From: Delftia tsuruhatensis
GTDB lineage: Bacteria; Pseudomonadota; Gammaproteobacteria; Burkholderiales; Burkholderiaceae_C
Direction: 5' to 3'
Assembly (NCBI RefSeq): GCF_903815225.1
Contig: NZ_LR813084.1
Span: 5,852,001 to 5,916,000, forward strand
DNA: 64,000 bases
Below are positions 1 through 9,653 of this stretch, piece after piece (the stretch's first letter is position 1; each line of letters starts with the position of its first letter). The notes beneath the pieces are model-generated. The model searched no databases. It was not told where the DNA came from and saw nothing but the letters and a program-made list of their open reading frames with translations. The translations under genes and the position numbers were made by a program.

Positions 1-2501
1 AGCACCAGGAATTGCACGGCGAACTCCACGTCCACCATGCCTCCGGGGCTGTGCTTGACATCGAACAGGCCACCCCGCACCGGATGGGCACCGCGCACGC
101 GCTCGCGCATGGCCACGATCTCGGCGGCCAGCGCCACCGCATCGCGCGGCGCCGTGATCACGGCCTCGCGCACGGCATCGAAGCGCGCCAGCAGATCGTC
201 GCTGCCCAGCACGAAACGCGCGCGGGTCATGGCCTGGTGCTCCCAGGTCCAGGCCGTATTGCTGCCGCGCTGCTGCTGGTAATTGGCATAGGAGGCGAAG
301 CTGGTCACCAGCAGGCCCGAGTTGCCGTTGGGACGCAGCGCGGTGTCGATCTCGAACAAATCCCCCTCACCGGTCTTGACCGCCAGCCAGTTGATGAGCT
401 TGCGAACGAAGGCGGCATAGATCTCGGGAGCGCGCTCATCGTCGTCATCGAAGACGAAGACGATGTCCAGATCGCTGCCGTAGCCCAGCTCCTTTCCGCC
501 AAGCTTGCCGTAGCCGATGATGGCGAACTGCGGCGACTCGCGGTGGCGGTTCTTGAGCCGGCTCCAGCACCAGCTGGCCGTAACCCGCAGCACGCAGTCG
601 GCCAGCGCGCTGAGGTCGTCGGCCACCTGCTCCACGGTGATGCGGCCCTCGATGTCACGCGCCAGCGTACGGAAGACCTCGGCATGGTGGGCACGGCGCA
701 GCAGGTTCAGCAGGGTTTCGTCATCGTCCTCGCCCGTGGCCTGCAGGGCGGCCAGTCGCAGGGCAAGCTCGTGCTCGAAGTCCATGGGGGAGAAGCGCTC
801 GCCCAGCATGGCATCGTTGGCCAGCTCGTCGATCACGCCAGGGTGCTGCTGCAGGTAGCGCGCGGGCCAGCGTGCCGCGCCCAGCAGATGCAGCAGCCGC
901 TCGTGCACGGCCGGGCGCTCCAGCAGCAGGGCCAGATAGCTCTCACGGCGCAGCAGCGGTTCCAGCCAGTTCAGGAAGCGGATCGCCGCATCCTCGGGCA
1001 CATTGCGCTCGGCCACCCATTGGGCCGTGCGCTGCACCAGGCGGAACAGGCGTGCCCGCGTCTCGTCGCGCAGGCCCTCGATACGGGCATTCCCTCGCCA
1101 GTCGGCCACATGCGCGGCCAGGGCCTGGGGCAGTTGTTCCATGAGGCCATCGACCTCGCGGGGCGTGGCCTGGCCGGCCCCCCCGCCGTTGCAGCGCCCC
1201 GAGCTGCAGGACTGCGGGGCCGAACCGCCCAGCAGGGTATCGAATTCCTCGGCCACCTTCTCGCGGTGGGCATCGAGCTGGTGCAGGAAGGCACAGGCGT
1301 CGGCATGGCCCATGGTGCGCGCGATCCACTCCAGATCGTCGTCACGCGTGGGCAGCACATGGGTCTGCTGGTCATCCAGGTACTGGATGCGATGCTCGAC
1401 ACGGCGCAGGAAGGTGTAGGCCGACGCCAGGGCCTCGGCGACGTCCTGGCGCATGAGGCCGGCGCGCGCCAGGCGCTGCAGCGCCTCCAGCGTAGGCCGG
1501 CAGCGCAGCTCGGGGAACTGCCCGCCGCGCACCACCTGCAGCAGCTGCACGGTGAACTCGATCTCCCGGATGCCCCCACGCGAGAGCTTGACATCGTTGG
1601 CGCGGCCCGGATGACCCGCGCTGCGCCGCGAGGCGTGCTCGCGGATCTGGCGGTGCAGCGAGCGCAGCGCATCGAAGACCGAGTAGTCCAGGTAGCGCCG
1701 GAAGACGAAGGGCAGGACCACGCCGCGCAGCGCCTGCACCTGCGGGGAGCGCACGCTGTCCATCGGCGCCACGACCCGGCTCTTGAGCCAGGCAAAGCGC
1801 TCCCACTCGCGGCCATGGGTCTGCAGGTATTCCTCCAGCGAAGACAGCGAGACGGCCGGCGGCCCGGAATTGCCGTTGGGCCGCAGCGCCAGGTCCACGC
1901 GAAAGACGAAGCCATGCTCGGTGGTGTCGCCGATCAGGCCGTAGATGCCCTTGACGGCGCGCGCGAAGTACTCATGGTTGGAGATGACACCCCGGCCGTC
2001 GGGCAGGCCGGCGGTATCGCCATCCTGCTCATAGACGTAGATCAGGTCGATGTCGCTGGAGACGTTGAGTTCACGCGCGCCGAACTTTCCCATGCCGATG
2101 ATCCACAGCTGCACGGGCCGGCCTTCGGCGCCTTGCGGTGCACCATGGCGGGCGTCGAGTTCGGCGCGGACCTGGATGCAGGCGCGCTCCAGGGCCAGTT
2201 CCGCCAATTCGGTCACGGCGCGCGTGACCACGGCCAGCGGCGCCTGCTGCTCGCAGTCGAGCACCATGGTGCGCTCCATGACCAGCTGGCGCAGCACGCG
2301 CAGACCGGCCGAAAGGTCCAGCCCCCGATGCAAGAGGGCCTCCAGGGCCTGCTCCATGGTCGCACGCTCGGGCGGGCCGGGCGGCAACAGGCTCAGCTCG
2401 TCGCCATAGCGGCGGTGCAGCCTTTGGTGGAAACGGGAGTAGGCGGCCTGTGCGGGGACATTCAAGGCCGTGCCTGCCATTGCTTGCTCTGAGGATTGCA
2501 T
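1..2501 (-). CDS. glnE: Glutamine synthetase adenylyltransferase/deadenylyltransferase (partial, N-terminal 833 residues)
   Basis: GlnE attaches and removes AMP on glutamine synthetase in response to nitrogen status, under control of PII protein. The reading frame runs off the left edge of the window. The N-terminal (deadenylylating) nucleotidyltransferase signature GMGKFGARELNVSSDIDLI lies near residues 135-155. The C-terminal (adenylylating) copy, IIGYGKLGGKELGYGSDLDI, lies near residues 660-680. Both retain the paired acidic D-x-D residues. The family is about 900-1000 residues long, so only a C-terminal segment is missing. Two in-frame ATG codons, at 2501 and 2480, could start it; I chose the outer one. 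It is divergent from the yhdP-like gene. Identification is secure; the exact start is not. Confidence 0.95.
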   Translation of the reverse strand, partial: MQSSEQAMAGTALNVPAQAAYSRFHQRLHRRYGDELSLLPPGPPERATMEQALEALLHRGLDLSAGLRVLRQLVMERTMVLDCEQQAPLAVVTRAVTELAELALERACIQVRAELDARHGAPQGAEGRPVQLWIIGMGKFGARELNVSSDIDLIYVYEQDGDTAGLPDGRGVISNHEYFARAVKGIYGLIGDTTEHGFVFRVDLALRPNGNSGPPAVSLSSLEEYLQTHGREWERFAWLKSRVVAPMDSVRSPQVQALRGVVLPFVFRRYLDYSVFDALRSLHRQIREHASRRSAGHPGRANDVKLSRGGIREIEFTVQLLQVVRGGQFPELRCRPTLEALQRLARAGLMRQDVAEALASAYTFLRRVEHRIQYLDDQQTHVLPTRDDDLEWIARTMGHADACAFLHQLDAHREKVAEEFDTLLGGSAPQSCSSGRCNGGGAGQATPREVDGLMEQLPQALAAHVADWRGNARIEGLRDETRARLFRLVQRTAQWVAERNVPEDAAIRFLNWLEPLLRRESYLALLLERPAVHERLLHLLGAARWPARYLQQHPGVIDELANDAMLGERFSPMDFEHELALRLAALQATGEDDDETLLNLLRRAHHAEVFRTLARDIEGRITVEQVADDLSALADCVLRVTASWCWSRLKNRHRESPQFAIIGYGKLGGKELGYGSDLDIVFVFDDDDERAPEIYAAFVRKLINWLAVKTGEGDLFEIDTALRPNGNSGLLVTSFASYANYQQQRGSNTAWTWEHQAMTRARFVLGSDDLLARFDAVREAVITAPRDAVALAAEIVAMRERVRGAHPVRGGLFDVKHSPGGMVDVEFAVQFLV

Positions 2502-2604
2502 ACGGAACGCGAAGGAAGCGGCCGCTCACGCACTGGGGAATCGCAGCAACCCTTGGTTACCGCCCGGCCCCTGAGGGTGCCGGTCATAATTCCCGTCATT
2601 GCTG

Positions 2605-5600
2605 ATGCCGCCGATGATCGAACCGAAACCGCACCCCACACGCCCGATCCGTTGGATGGCCGGCCTTGCGCGGTGGTCACTGGGGCTGGTCCTGGCCTTC
2701 TGGCTGGTCCTGGCCTCCGTGTGGGGGGTGCTCCATGGCTGGATTGTGCCGCGAATCGGCGATTGGCGTCCTCAGCTGGAATCCCTGGCCTCACGCACGC
2801 TGGGCCTACCCGTGCACATAGGCAGCATCACGGCGCACAGCGAAGGACTGGTTCCCCGGTTCGAATTGGGCGACGTGGTCGTCGAGGACCCCGCGCATGC
2901 CGCGCATGCGCTGCGCCTGCCCAGCGTGGTGGTGGCCGTCTCGGCACGTTCGCTGATGCGCCTGGGCGTGGAGCAGATCTACATAGACCGCCCCGAACTC
3001 ATGGTCCGCCGCGCTGCCGATGGCCGCGTCTTCGTCGCCGGCATCGAGATCGGCCCTTCGGCCGGCGGGGACAATGCCGCAGCCGACTGGCTGTTCTCGC
3101 AGACCGAGCTGGCCCTGCGCGGCGGCAGCCTGCTGTGGCTGGATGAACTGCGCCAGGCCCCGCCGCTGGCCCTGCGGGACGTGGATCTGGTTCTGCGCAA
3201 CAAGGGCTGGGGCCACGGGCTGCGCCTGGACGCCACGCCACCCGAGGGCTGGGGCGAGCGCTTCACGCTGACCGGGCTGTTCCGCGAGCCGTTGCTGTCC
3301 ACCCACGAAGGCAACTGGCGGCGCTGGAGCGGCCAGGCCCATGCGATGTTCACGCAGATCGATCTGTCCCAGTTGGGACAGTACATAGACACCTCCGGCC
3401 TGCGCCTGCAGCAGGGCCGGGGTGCGCTGCGCGCATGGATCGACCTGCGCCAGGGTCAGCCCGTCGCGGCCACGGCCGATGTGGCCGTGAACGCACTGCA
3501 GATGCAGTGGCGCGAGAACCTGGCCCCCGTGCAATTGCAGGCCCTGACGGGCAGGTTGAGCCTGCAGCACCAGGATGGCTGGCGTTTCGCGGCCCGGAAC
3601 CTGTCGTTTTCCACGGGCGACGGCCTGCATTGGCCAGCCGGCAATCTGCGCGCCCGCTACAGCCCTGCGGGCGCCAGTCCCCAAGGGCCGCTGGGCGAAC
3701 AAGGCGAGGTGCAGGCCGATGGCATCGACCTGGCCATCCTCGCGCAGCTGGGCCGGCGCCTGCCGCTTCCCGAGGCCGTGCAGCAGCACCTCGCCGACCT
3801 GGACCCCGCAGGGCAGTTGCGCCACTTCCAGGCCAGCTGGCGCGGCCCGCTGGAATCCTTGCCGCAGTACAAGGCCAGCGGCGAGTTCCGGCAACTGTCG
3901 CTCAATGGCGTGGCCTCGCCCGAAGGGCCCTCCGAGCCCGGCATGCCGGGCGTCAAGGGCTTGGATGCACGCTTCACGCTGGACCAGGATGGCGGCCAGG
4001 CCCAGCTGGAGATGCAAGCCACGCAGCAGCAGGCGGCGGCACTGATCTTTCCCGGCGTCTTCGAGGAACCCGAGATCCCCCTGCATCACCTTCAGGCCAG
4101 CCTGCGCTGGCAGCTGCGCGGCCAGGCCATCAGCGTGCAGGTGCCCAGCCTGCGCTTTGCCAACGCCGACACCGAGGGCGAGGCCCGCGCGCAATGGCAT
4201 ACGGGAGAGGGCAGCGACAGGCAGCCGCGCTTTCCGGGCGTGCTGGACCTGCAGGGCCAGTTGCGCAATGCCGACGGCACGCGCGTGCACCGCTACCTGC
4301 CGCTGGAGATCCCCGCCGACGCGCGCCACTACGTGCGCGAAGCCATACACGCCGGGCGTGCGAGCACGGTGAACTTCAAGGTGCGTGGCGACCTCGACCA
4401 TGTGCCCGCCGAAAAACCCAGCCAGGGCGAGTTCCACATCGCCGCCAAGCTGCACGACGTGCACTACGAATACGTGCCGGCCCACCTGCTCACGCATGGC
4501 GAGGCGCCCTGGCCCGCGCTGGTCGATCTGTCGGGAGAGCTGGTCTTCGACCGTTCCGCCATGGCCGTGCGCAACGCACGCGGCCATTTCGCCGGCTACC
4601 CCCAGCTGCAGATGCGCGACATCCAGGCCGGCATCGCCGACCTCTCCCATACCGAGGTCGCCGTCACGGCCAAGGGCCAGGGCCCGCTGGCCGACATGCT
4701 GGGCGTGGTCAAGACCTCGGCGCTGTCGACGCTGACCGGGCATGTGCTGGATACCAGCGAAGCCACGGGTGCCGCGCAGCTGGCGCTGCAGCTGCACCTG
4801 CCCATCGACCATCTGGACCGCAGCAAGGTGTCCGGGCAGGTCACGCTGGCCGGCAATTCGCTGCAGCTCGATGCCGAGACACCGCACCTGAGCCAGTTGC
4901 GCGGCGCCGTCAAGTTCTCGGAGTCCGGATTTTCGCTGGTCGGCCTGCAGGCGCGCGCCCTGGGCGGCGAGCTGCGCGCCGACGGCGGCATGCAGGCGCT
5001 GGCGCGCAATGCCCCTGCCACGGAGTCCTCCGTCAAGGTGCGTATACAGGGCACGGCCACGGCACAGGGACTGCGCGAGGCCCGGGAACTGGGCTGGGTG
5101 GCCGACCTGGCGCGCCATGCCGAGGGCCAGTCGCCCTACTCCCTGCTGCTCAAGGTGCGCCGCGGCCTGCCGGAGATCCAGGTGCAATCCAGCCTGCAGG
5201 GCATGCGGATCGACCTGCCCGCGCCGCTGGGCAAGGCGGCTGAGGCCCTCCAGCCCCTGAGCGTGAGCCACCAGCTCGCCCCCGCAGCCTTTGCCTCGCC
5301 CGATGCCCCGCTGCGCGATCAGATCAGCGTGCAGCTGGGCAGCACGGGCTCGGTGTTCTATGAGCGCGACATCAGCGGCCCGCAAGGCCGCGTGCTGCAC
5401 GGCAGCATCCTCATCGGCCAGGACGCAGGCGCGGCGCCCGCCTCCGGCCAGGGCGTGCAGGCCCACGTACAGCTGCCCGCCTTCAACATCGACGACTGGC
5501 TGGCGCTGGCCCCCCAGCCCGCCGGAGGAAAGCCGGAGCCTGTCGGCGCAGCCGACCCCGCGCGCCAGTACCTGCCCGATCGGCTGACGCTGCGCGTCGG

Positions 5601-6735
5601 ACAGCTGCAGGCCAAGGGCCGGCAGCTGCATGAGGTGGTGGCGGGCATCTCGCGCGATGGTGGCTCCTGGCACAGCAACCTCACGTCGAGGGAGCTCGAT
5701 GGCTACGTAGGCTTTCGCGAAGGCACGGACAGCGAGCCCGAAGGGCAACTGGTGGCCCGGCTGTCGCGGCTGACGGTGCCGGAGGCCCGCTCCGAACGGG
5801 TGGACGCCCTGTTCAGCGAAGGTCCGCGCGCCCTGCCCGCACTGCAGATCGTCGTGGAGGACATGCACCTGTCGGGGCACGCGCTGGGCCGGCTGGAGGT
5901 GGAGGCCCGCAACCGCCCGGTGCCCGGCCATGCCGCGACGCGTGAATGGCAGCTGTCGCGCTTCAACATCTCCACCCCCGAGGCCACGCTGACGGCCAGC
6001 GGCCAGTGGCGCCTTCCCCAGGGCCAGGCCGAGCATCCCGGGCGCAGCCAGCTGGCGTTCCAGCTCGATCTGCGCGACGTGGGCAAGCTGCTCACGCGCT
6101 TTGACATGCCCGGCGTGGTGGGCAATGGCAAGGGCGCGCTGCAAGGCTCGGCGGGCTGGACCGGCTCGCCGATCACGCCCGACTTCCGCAGCCTTTCGGG
6201 CAGCATGCATCTGGACGTGCAGAACGGCCAGTTCCTGAAGGCCGAACCGGGCCTGGCCAAGCTGCTGAGCGTGCTCAGCCTGCAGGCGCTGCCCCGGCGG
6301 CTGACCCTGGACTTTCGAGACGTGTTCAGCAACGGCTTCGCCTTCGACTTCATGCGTGGCGACGTGCAGATCACGGACGGCGTGGCGCGCACCAACAACA
6401 TGCAGATGAAGGGCGTGAATGCCGCCGTGCTGATGGAGGGCACGGCCGACCTGGTCCGGGAGACGCAAAATCTGCATGTCGTGGTCGTGCCGGAGATCAA
6501 TGCCATGACGGCATCCCTGGTGGCCACGGCCATCAACCCCGTGGTCGGCCTGGGCAGCTTCCTGGCGCAGGTGCTGCTGCGCGGGCCGCTGATCGCCGCG
6601 GCCACCAAGGAGTTCCGCATCGACGGCAGCTGGGACGACCCCCAGGTCACGGCGCTGCCTCGGCGCCGGACCGTACCTTCATCCGGCGTGCCTGCCAACC
6701 CCGGCGAGCCAGCCACCACAGGAGAGAACCCATGA
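2605..6735 (+). CDS. yhdP: YhdP family AsmA-like envelope protein
   Basis: This very large protein (about 1376 residues) has one N-terminal membrane segment at residues 21-45 and then a long, probably periplasmic region rich in beta-strand-like repeats. It ends in an AsmA/DUF3971-type C-terminal region around NGKGALQGSAGW and LSLQALPRRLTLDFRDVF. In enterobacteria YhdP belongs to the AsmA-like group linked to phospholipid transport between inner and outer membrane; the same role here is inferred from family. ATG codons at 2605 and 2614 are both possible starts and neither has a clear ribosome-binding site. The stop overlaps the start of the amidase gene by four bases (ATGA), which suggests coupled translation. 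Confidence 0.88.
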   Translation: MPPMIEPKPHPTRPIRWMAGLARWSLGLVLAFWLVLASVWGVLHGWIVPRIGDWRPQLESLASRTLGLPVHIGSITAHSEGLVPRFELGDVVVEDPAHAAHALRLPSVVVAVSARSLMRLGVEQIYIDRPELMVRRAADGRVFVAGIEIGPSAGGDNAAADWLFSQTELALRGGSLLWLDELRQAPPLALRDVDLVLRNKGWGHGLRLDATPPEGWGERFTLTGLFREPLLSTHEGNWRRWSGQAHAMFTQIDLSQLGQYIDTSGLRLQQGRGALRAWIDLRQGQPVAATADVAVNALQMQWRENLAPVQLQALTGRLSLQHQDGWRFAARNLSFSTGDGLHWPAGNLRARYSPAGASPQGPLGEQGEVQADGIDLAILAQLGRRLPLPEAVQQHLADLDPAGQLRHFQASWRGPLESLPQYKASGEFRQLSLNGVASPEGPSEPGMPGVKGLDARFTLDQDGGQAQLEMQATQQQAAALIFPGVFEEPEIPLHHLQASLRWQLRGQAISVQVPSLRFANADTEGEARAQWHTGEGSDRQPRFPGVLDLQGQLRNADGTRVHRYLPLEIPADARHYVREAIHAGRASTVNFKVRGDLDHVPAEKPSQGEFHIAAKLHDVHYEYVPAHLLTHGEAPWPALVDLSGELVFDRSAMAVRNARGHFAGYPQLQMRDIQAGIADLSHTEVAVTAKGQGPLADMLGVVKTSALSTLTGHVLDTSEATGAAQLALQLHLPIDHLDRSKVSGQVTLAGNSLQLDAETPHLSQLRGAVKFSESGFSLVGLQARALGGELRADGGMQALARNAPATESSVKVRIQGTATAQGLREARELGWVADLARHAEGQSPYSLLLKVRRGLPEIQVQSSLQGMRIDLPAPLGKAAEALQPLSVSHQLAPAAFASPDAPLRDQISVQLGSTGSVFYERDISGPQGRVLHGSILIGQDAGAAPASGQGVQAHVQLPAFNIDDWLALAPQPAGGKPEPVGAADPARQYLPDRLTLRVGQLQAKGRQLHEVVAGISRDGGSWHSNLTSRELDGYVGFREGTDSEPEGQLVARLSRLTVPEARSERVDALFSEGPRALPALQIVVEDMHLSGHALGRLEVEARNRPVPGHAATREWQLSRFNISTPEATLTASGQWRLPQGQAEHPGRSQLAFQLDLRDVGKLLTRFDMPGVVGNGKGALQGSAGWTGSPITPDFRSLSGSMHLDVQNGQFLKAEPGLAKLLSVLSLQALPRRLTLDFRDVFSNGFAFDFMRGDVQITDGVARTNNMQMKGVNAAVLMEGTADLVRETQNLHVVVVPEINAMTASLVATAINPVVGLGSFLAQVLLRGPLIAAATKEFRIDGSWDDPQVTALPRRRTVPSSGVPANPGEPATTGENP

Positions 6736-7547
6736 AAGTCGCAGCCCTGCAAATGGTGTCGGGACCCGATGTGCGCGCCAATCTCGACCAGGCGCTGGCC
6801 CTGTTGCGCCAGGCGCGTGATCAGGGTGCAGAGCTCGCGGCCCTGCCCGAGTACTTCTGCGCCATGGGCCTGCGCGATACCGACAAGCTCGCCTACCGCG
6901 AGGCTTTCGGCCTGGGGCCCATCCAGGATTTCCTGGGCCGGGCCGCCCGTGAGCTGGAGCTGTGGATCGTCGGCGGCACCCTGCCCCTGGTGGCCGATGA
7001 CGAAGCCCATGTGCTCAACAGCTCGCTGGTGTTCTCGCCCCATGGCGAATGCGTGGCACGCTACGACAAGATCCACCTGTTCCACTACGACAACGGCCGC
7101 GAGCGCTATACCGAGGCCGCCGTGGTCCAGGCCGGCAGCACGCCCGTGACCTGCGACATCACCTCGCGCGACGGCCAGCGCTGGCGGCTGGGCCTGAGCG
7201 TGTGCTATGACCTGCGCTTTCCCGAGCTCTACCGCCGCCTGGCCGAGCAGGGAACGGACCTGCTGCTCGTACCCGCAGCCTTCACGCACACCACGGGACT
7301 GGCGCACTGGGAGGTGCTGCTGCGTGCCCGCGCGATAGAAAACCAGGCCTACCTGCTGGCCCCCGCCCAGGGTGGCCACCATGAGAACGGCCGCCGCACC
7401 TGGGGCCACAGCCTGCTGGCCGACCCCTGGGGCATGGTGCTGGCCCGGCAGGCCGAGGGGGCCGGCGTGGTGCTGGGCGATATCTCGCGCGAGCGCCTGG
7501 CGCATGTGCGCCGCCAGCTTCCGGCCCTGGAGCACCGCGTCCTGTGA
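6732..7547 (+). CDS. Carbon-nitrogen hydrolase (nitrilase superfamily, Nit1/omega-amidase-like)
   Basis: This 271-residue protein is a complete carbon-nitrogen hydrolase. The catalytic triad is visible as Glu40 in LPEYF, Lys113 in YDKIHLF and Cys158 in VCYDLRFPELYR. Close relatives are annotated as deaminated glutathione amidase (Nit1) or omega-amidase, which clear dead-end amides such as deaminated glutathione or alpha-ketoglutaramate. Which amide this one prefers cannot be read from the sequence. It overlaps the preceding yhdP-like gene by four bases and the following histidine kinase gene by four bases (GTGA), so all three are probably translated from one message. Confidence 0.9.
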   Translation: MKVAALQMVSGPDVRANLDQALALLRQARDQGAELAALPEYFCAMGLRDTDKLAYREAFGLGPIQDFLGRAARELELWIVGGTLPLVADDEAHVLNSSLVFSPHGECVARYDKIHLFHYDNGRERYTEAAVVQAGSTPVTCDITSRDGQRWRLGLSVCYDLRFPELYRRLAEQGTDLLLVPAAFTHTTGLAHWEVLLRARAIENQAYLLAPAQGGHHENGRRTWGHSLLADPWGMVLARQAEGAGVVLGDISRERLAHVRRQLPALEHRVL

Positions 7548-9649
7548 CTGCGCTGCACCCGTCCACCGCACCCGCTGCCGAAGGCCGCTGGCCCTGGCGC
7601 CGCTGGCGCACGGCCTGGCGCCGCTGGTCGCTGTGGAGCCTGCTGGTGGCCCTGGTCGTCAGCATGCTCATCACCATGGTCTGGCTGGCCGGGCGCTACG
7701 AAGCCTCCCAGGTCCAGGACAAGCTCGAGCGCGACACGGCCAACGCGGTGGCGGACATCCGCGCCGCGCTCAACCGCAACCTGCAGGACCTGCAGGCACT
7801 GAACGCGCCCGACAACGACCCCGCCGAATGGAAGACGCGCGCCGCCGAGCTGCTGCAGGTACGCCGCGAACTCATGCGCATCGAATGGCGCGATGCGGGC
7901 CTGCAGGTGCGCTCCCATGCGGAGACGCCCTACCGCAACGTGCAATGGGAAGACCAGCTGCGCACGCACAACACCCATCCCGAGGCCGTGCTGACCTGCA
8001 CCCATGCGCGCCGCCTCAATGGCCCCGCCTACTCGCCCAGCTACTTCCAGCTGCTGTCCGAGGGCATGGGCACCGAGATGATGGAGGTCTGCCTGCCGCT
8101 GACCCAGAGCGGCCATATCGTCGGCTTCGTCATCGGCACCTACAGCCTGCAAAGCCTGCTCATCACCCAGGTCAGCAAGAACCTGCCACGCACCCAGGAG
8201 GTCTCGTTCACCGAGCCGGATGGCACGCGCCTGGCCCTGCTGGGCGCGTCCTGGCGCGGCACGCGCATGTTCACGGCGCAGCAGTTGCTGGACCTGCCCG
8301 GCAGCACCCTGGTGCTGCGCATGGACAGCTGGCACCGCGCGCCCAGCGTGTTCCCCAACGTGCTCACGGCCCTGGTGACACTGATGTCCATCGCCCTGGT
8401 TTCGGTGGTCGCGGTGCTGGTGCGCGACAACCGGCGGCGCCTGCGCGCCGAGCGCGACCTCGGGGACGCACTGGCCTTTCGCAAGGCCATGGAGGACTCG
8501 CTGGTCACGGGCCTGCGGGCGCGCGACCTGCAGGGCCGCATCAGCTATGTGAATCCGGCGTTCTGCAACATGGTGGGCTTCACCGCCGATGAACTGCTGG
8601 GCCTGAGCATCGCCCCCTACTGGCCTCCCGAGCGTGCCGAGGTCTACACGCGCCGGCGCGACAGCCGCCTGTCGGGCAACGCCCCACCGCCGCGCGAGGG
8701 CCACGAAAGCATCTTCATGCGCAAGGACGGCACGCGCTTTCCGGTGCTGATCTTCGAGGCGCCCCTGATCAATGCCCAGGGCCAGCATACGGGCTGGATG
8801 AGCGCCTTCATCGACATCAGCGAGCAAAAGCGCATGGAAGAGATCTCGCGCGCCTCGCAGGAGCGCCTGCAGGCGACAGCCCGCCTGGCCACCGTGGGCG
8901 AGATGGCATCGCTGCTCAGCCATGAGCTCACCCAGCCCCTGGCGGCCATCTCCAGCTACGCCACCGGTTCGCTGAACATGCTGGCGGCCGACGCCGGCGC
9001 GCGCGCGGGGTCGGGGGGGGATGCAGCGGGCCGCGAGCGGCAACTGCGTCAGCAGTTGCAGGATCTGCGCATGGCCATGGAGCGCATCAGCTTCCAGGCC
9101 GACCGTGCGGGCCGCGTGATCAAGAGCGTGCGCGATTTCGTGCGGCGGCGCGACCAGTCGCGCGAGGTCATGGGCGCCGCCGAGCTGATCGAGGCTGTGT
9201 TGCCGCTGATCAGCCTGCAGGCGCGCAACCTGGGAGTGCGCGTGACCACCGATATCGAGCCCGGCCTGCCCCCGGTACTGTGCGATCCGACCATGATCGA
9301 GCAGGTGCTGCTCAATCTTGCCCGCAACGGCATGCAGGCCATGGACTCGCCCGAAACCCTGGAGCGCGAGCTGCGGCTGCGCGTGCGGCGCGCGGCCGCC
9401 AGCACCCGCCGCAGCTGGGTGGAGTTCGCCGTCATGGACTGTGGCAGCGGCATTCCGGAACATGTGGCGGAACAGCTGTTCACACCCTTTTTCACCACGC
9501 GCAACGAGGGCATGGGCCTGGGACTGAGCCTGTGCCGCACCGTGGTCGAGCAGCACGGCGGCCACCTCCAGCACAGCCCCCACCACCCGCGAGGCACGGT
9601 CTTCGCCTTCACGCTGCCGGCACACGCCCCCGCACAGATGGAACAATAG
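7544..9649 (+). CDS. PAS-domain sensor histidine kinase
   Basis: This is a 701-residue membrane-bound sensor kinase. A first membrane helix at about residues 28-50 and a second at about 270-292 enclose a roughly 220-residue extracytoplasmic sensing region. A PAS domain follows at about 315-435 (ISYVNPAFCNMVGFTADELLG). The phosphorylated histidine is His460 in SHELTQP. The ATP-binding domain follows, with N-box LNLARNGMQA, G1 box DCGSGIP and G2 box GMGLGLSLCRTVVEQHGG. The H-box resembles FixL/DctB-type kinases. It starts at a GTG overlapping the amidase stop and is followed after four bases by its probable partner regulator. The signal it senses is unknown. Confidence 0.92.
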   Translation: MTALHPSTAPAAEGRWPWRRWRTAWRRWSLWSLLVALVVSMLITMVWLAGRYEASQVQDKLERDTANAVADIRAALNRNLQDLQALNAPDNDPAEWKTRAAELLQVRRELMRIEWRDAGLQVRSHAETPYRNVQWEDQLRTHNTHPEAVLTCTHARRLNGPAYSPSYFQLLSEGMGTEMMEVCLPLTQSGHIVGFVIGTYSLQSLLITQVSKNLPRTQEVSFTEPDGTRLALLGASWRGTRMFTAQQLLDLPGSTLVLRMDSWHRAPSVFPNVLTALVTLMSIALVSVVAVLVRDNRRRLRAERDLGDALAFRKAMEDSLVTGLRARDLQGRISYVNPAFCNMVGFTADELLGLSIAPYWPPERAEVYTRRRDSRLSGNAPPPREGHESIFMRKDGTRFPVLIFEAPLINAQGQHTGWMSAFIDISEQKRMEEISRASQERLQATARLATVGEMASLLSHELTQPLAAISSYATGSLNMLAADAGARAGSGGDAAGRERQLRQQLQDLRMAMERISFQADRAGRVIKSVRDFVRRRDQSREVMGAAELIEAVLPLISLQARNLGVRVTTDIEPGLPPVLCDPTMIEQVLLNLARNGMQAMDSPETLERELRLRVRRAAASTRRSWVEFAVMDCGSGIPEHVAEQLFTPFFTTRNEGMGLGLSLCRTVVEQHGGHLQHSPHHPRGTVFAFTLPAHAPAQMEQ

Positions 9650-9653
9650 GCGC

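Noticed and set aside
12..2492. 826-codon open frame on the plus strand across glnE
   Set aside because: It is antisense to glnE, whose motifs are all on the minus strand. Its His/Ala/Arg/Gln-rich translation has no recognisable domain and is a by-product of high GC3.
2553..2590. TTGGTT and CATAAT as a promoter before the YhdP-like gene
   Set aside because: The spacing is 26 bases, too long for a sigma-70 promoter.
2806..6477. 1223-codon open frame on the minus strand
   Set aside because: It lies opposite the YhdP-like gene; composition is His/Gln/Ala/Arg-rich with no domain, typical of a GC-rich shadow frame.
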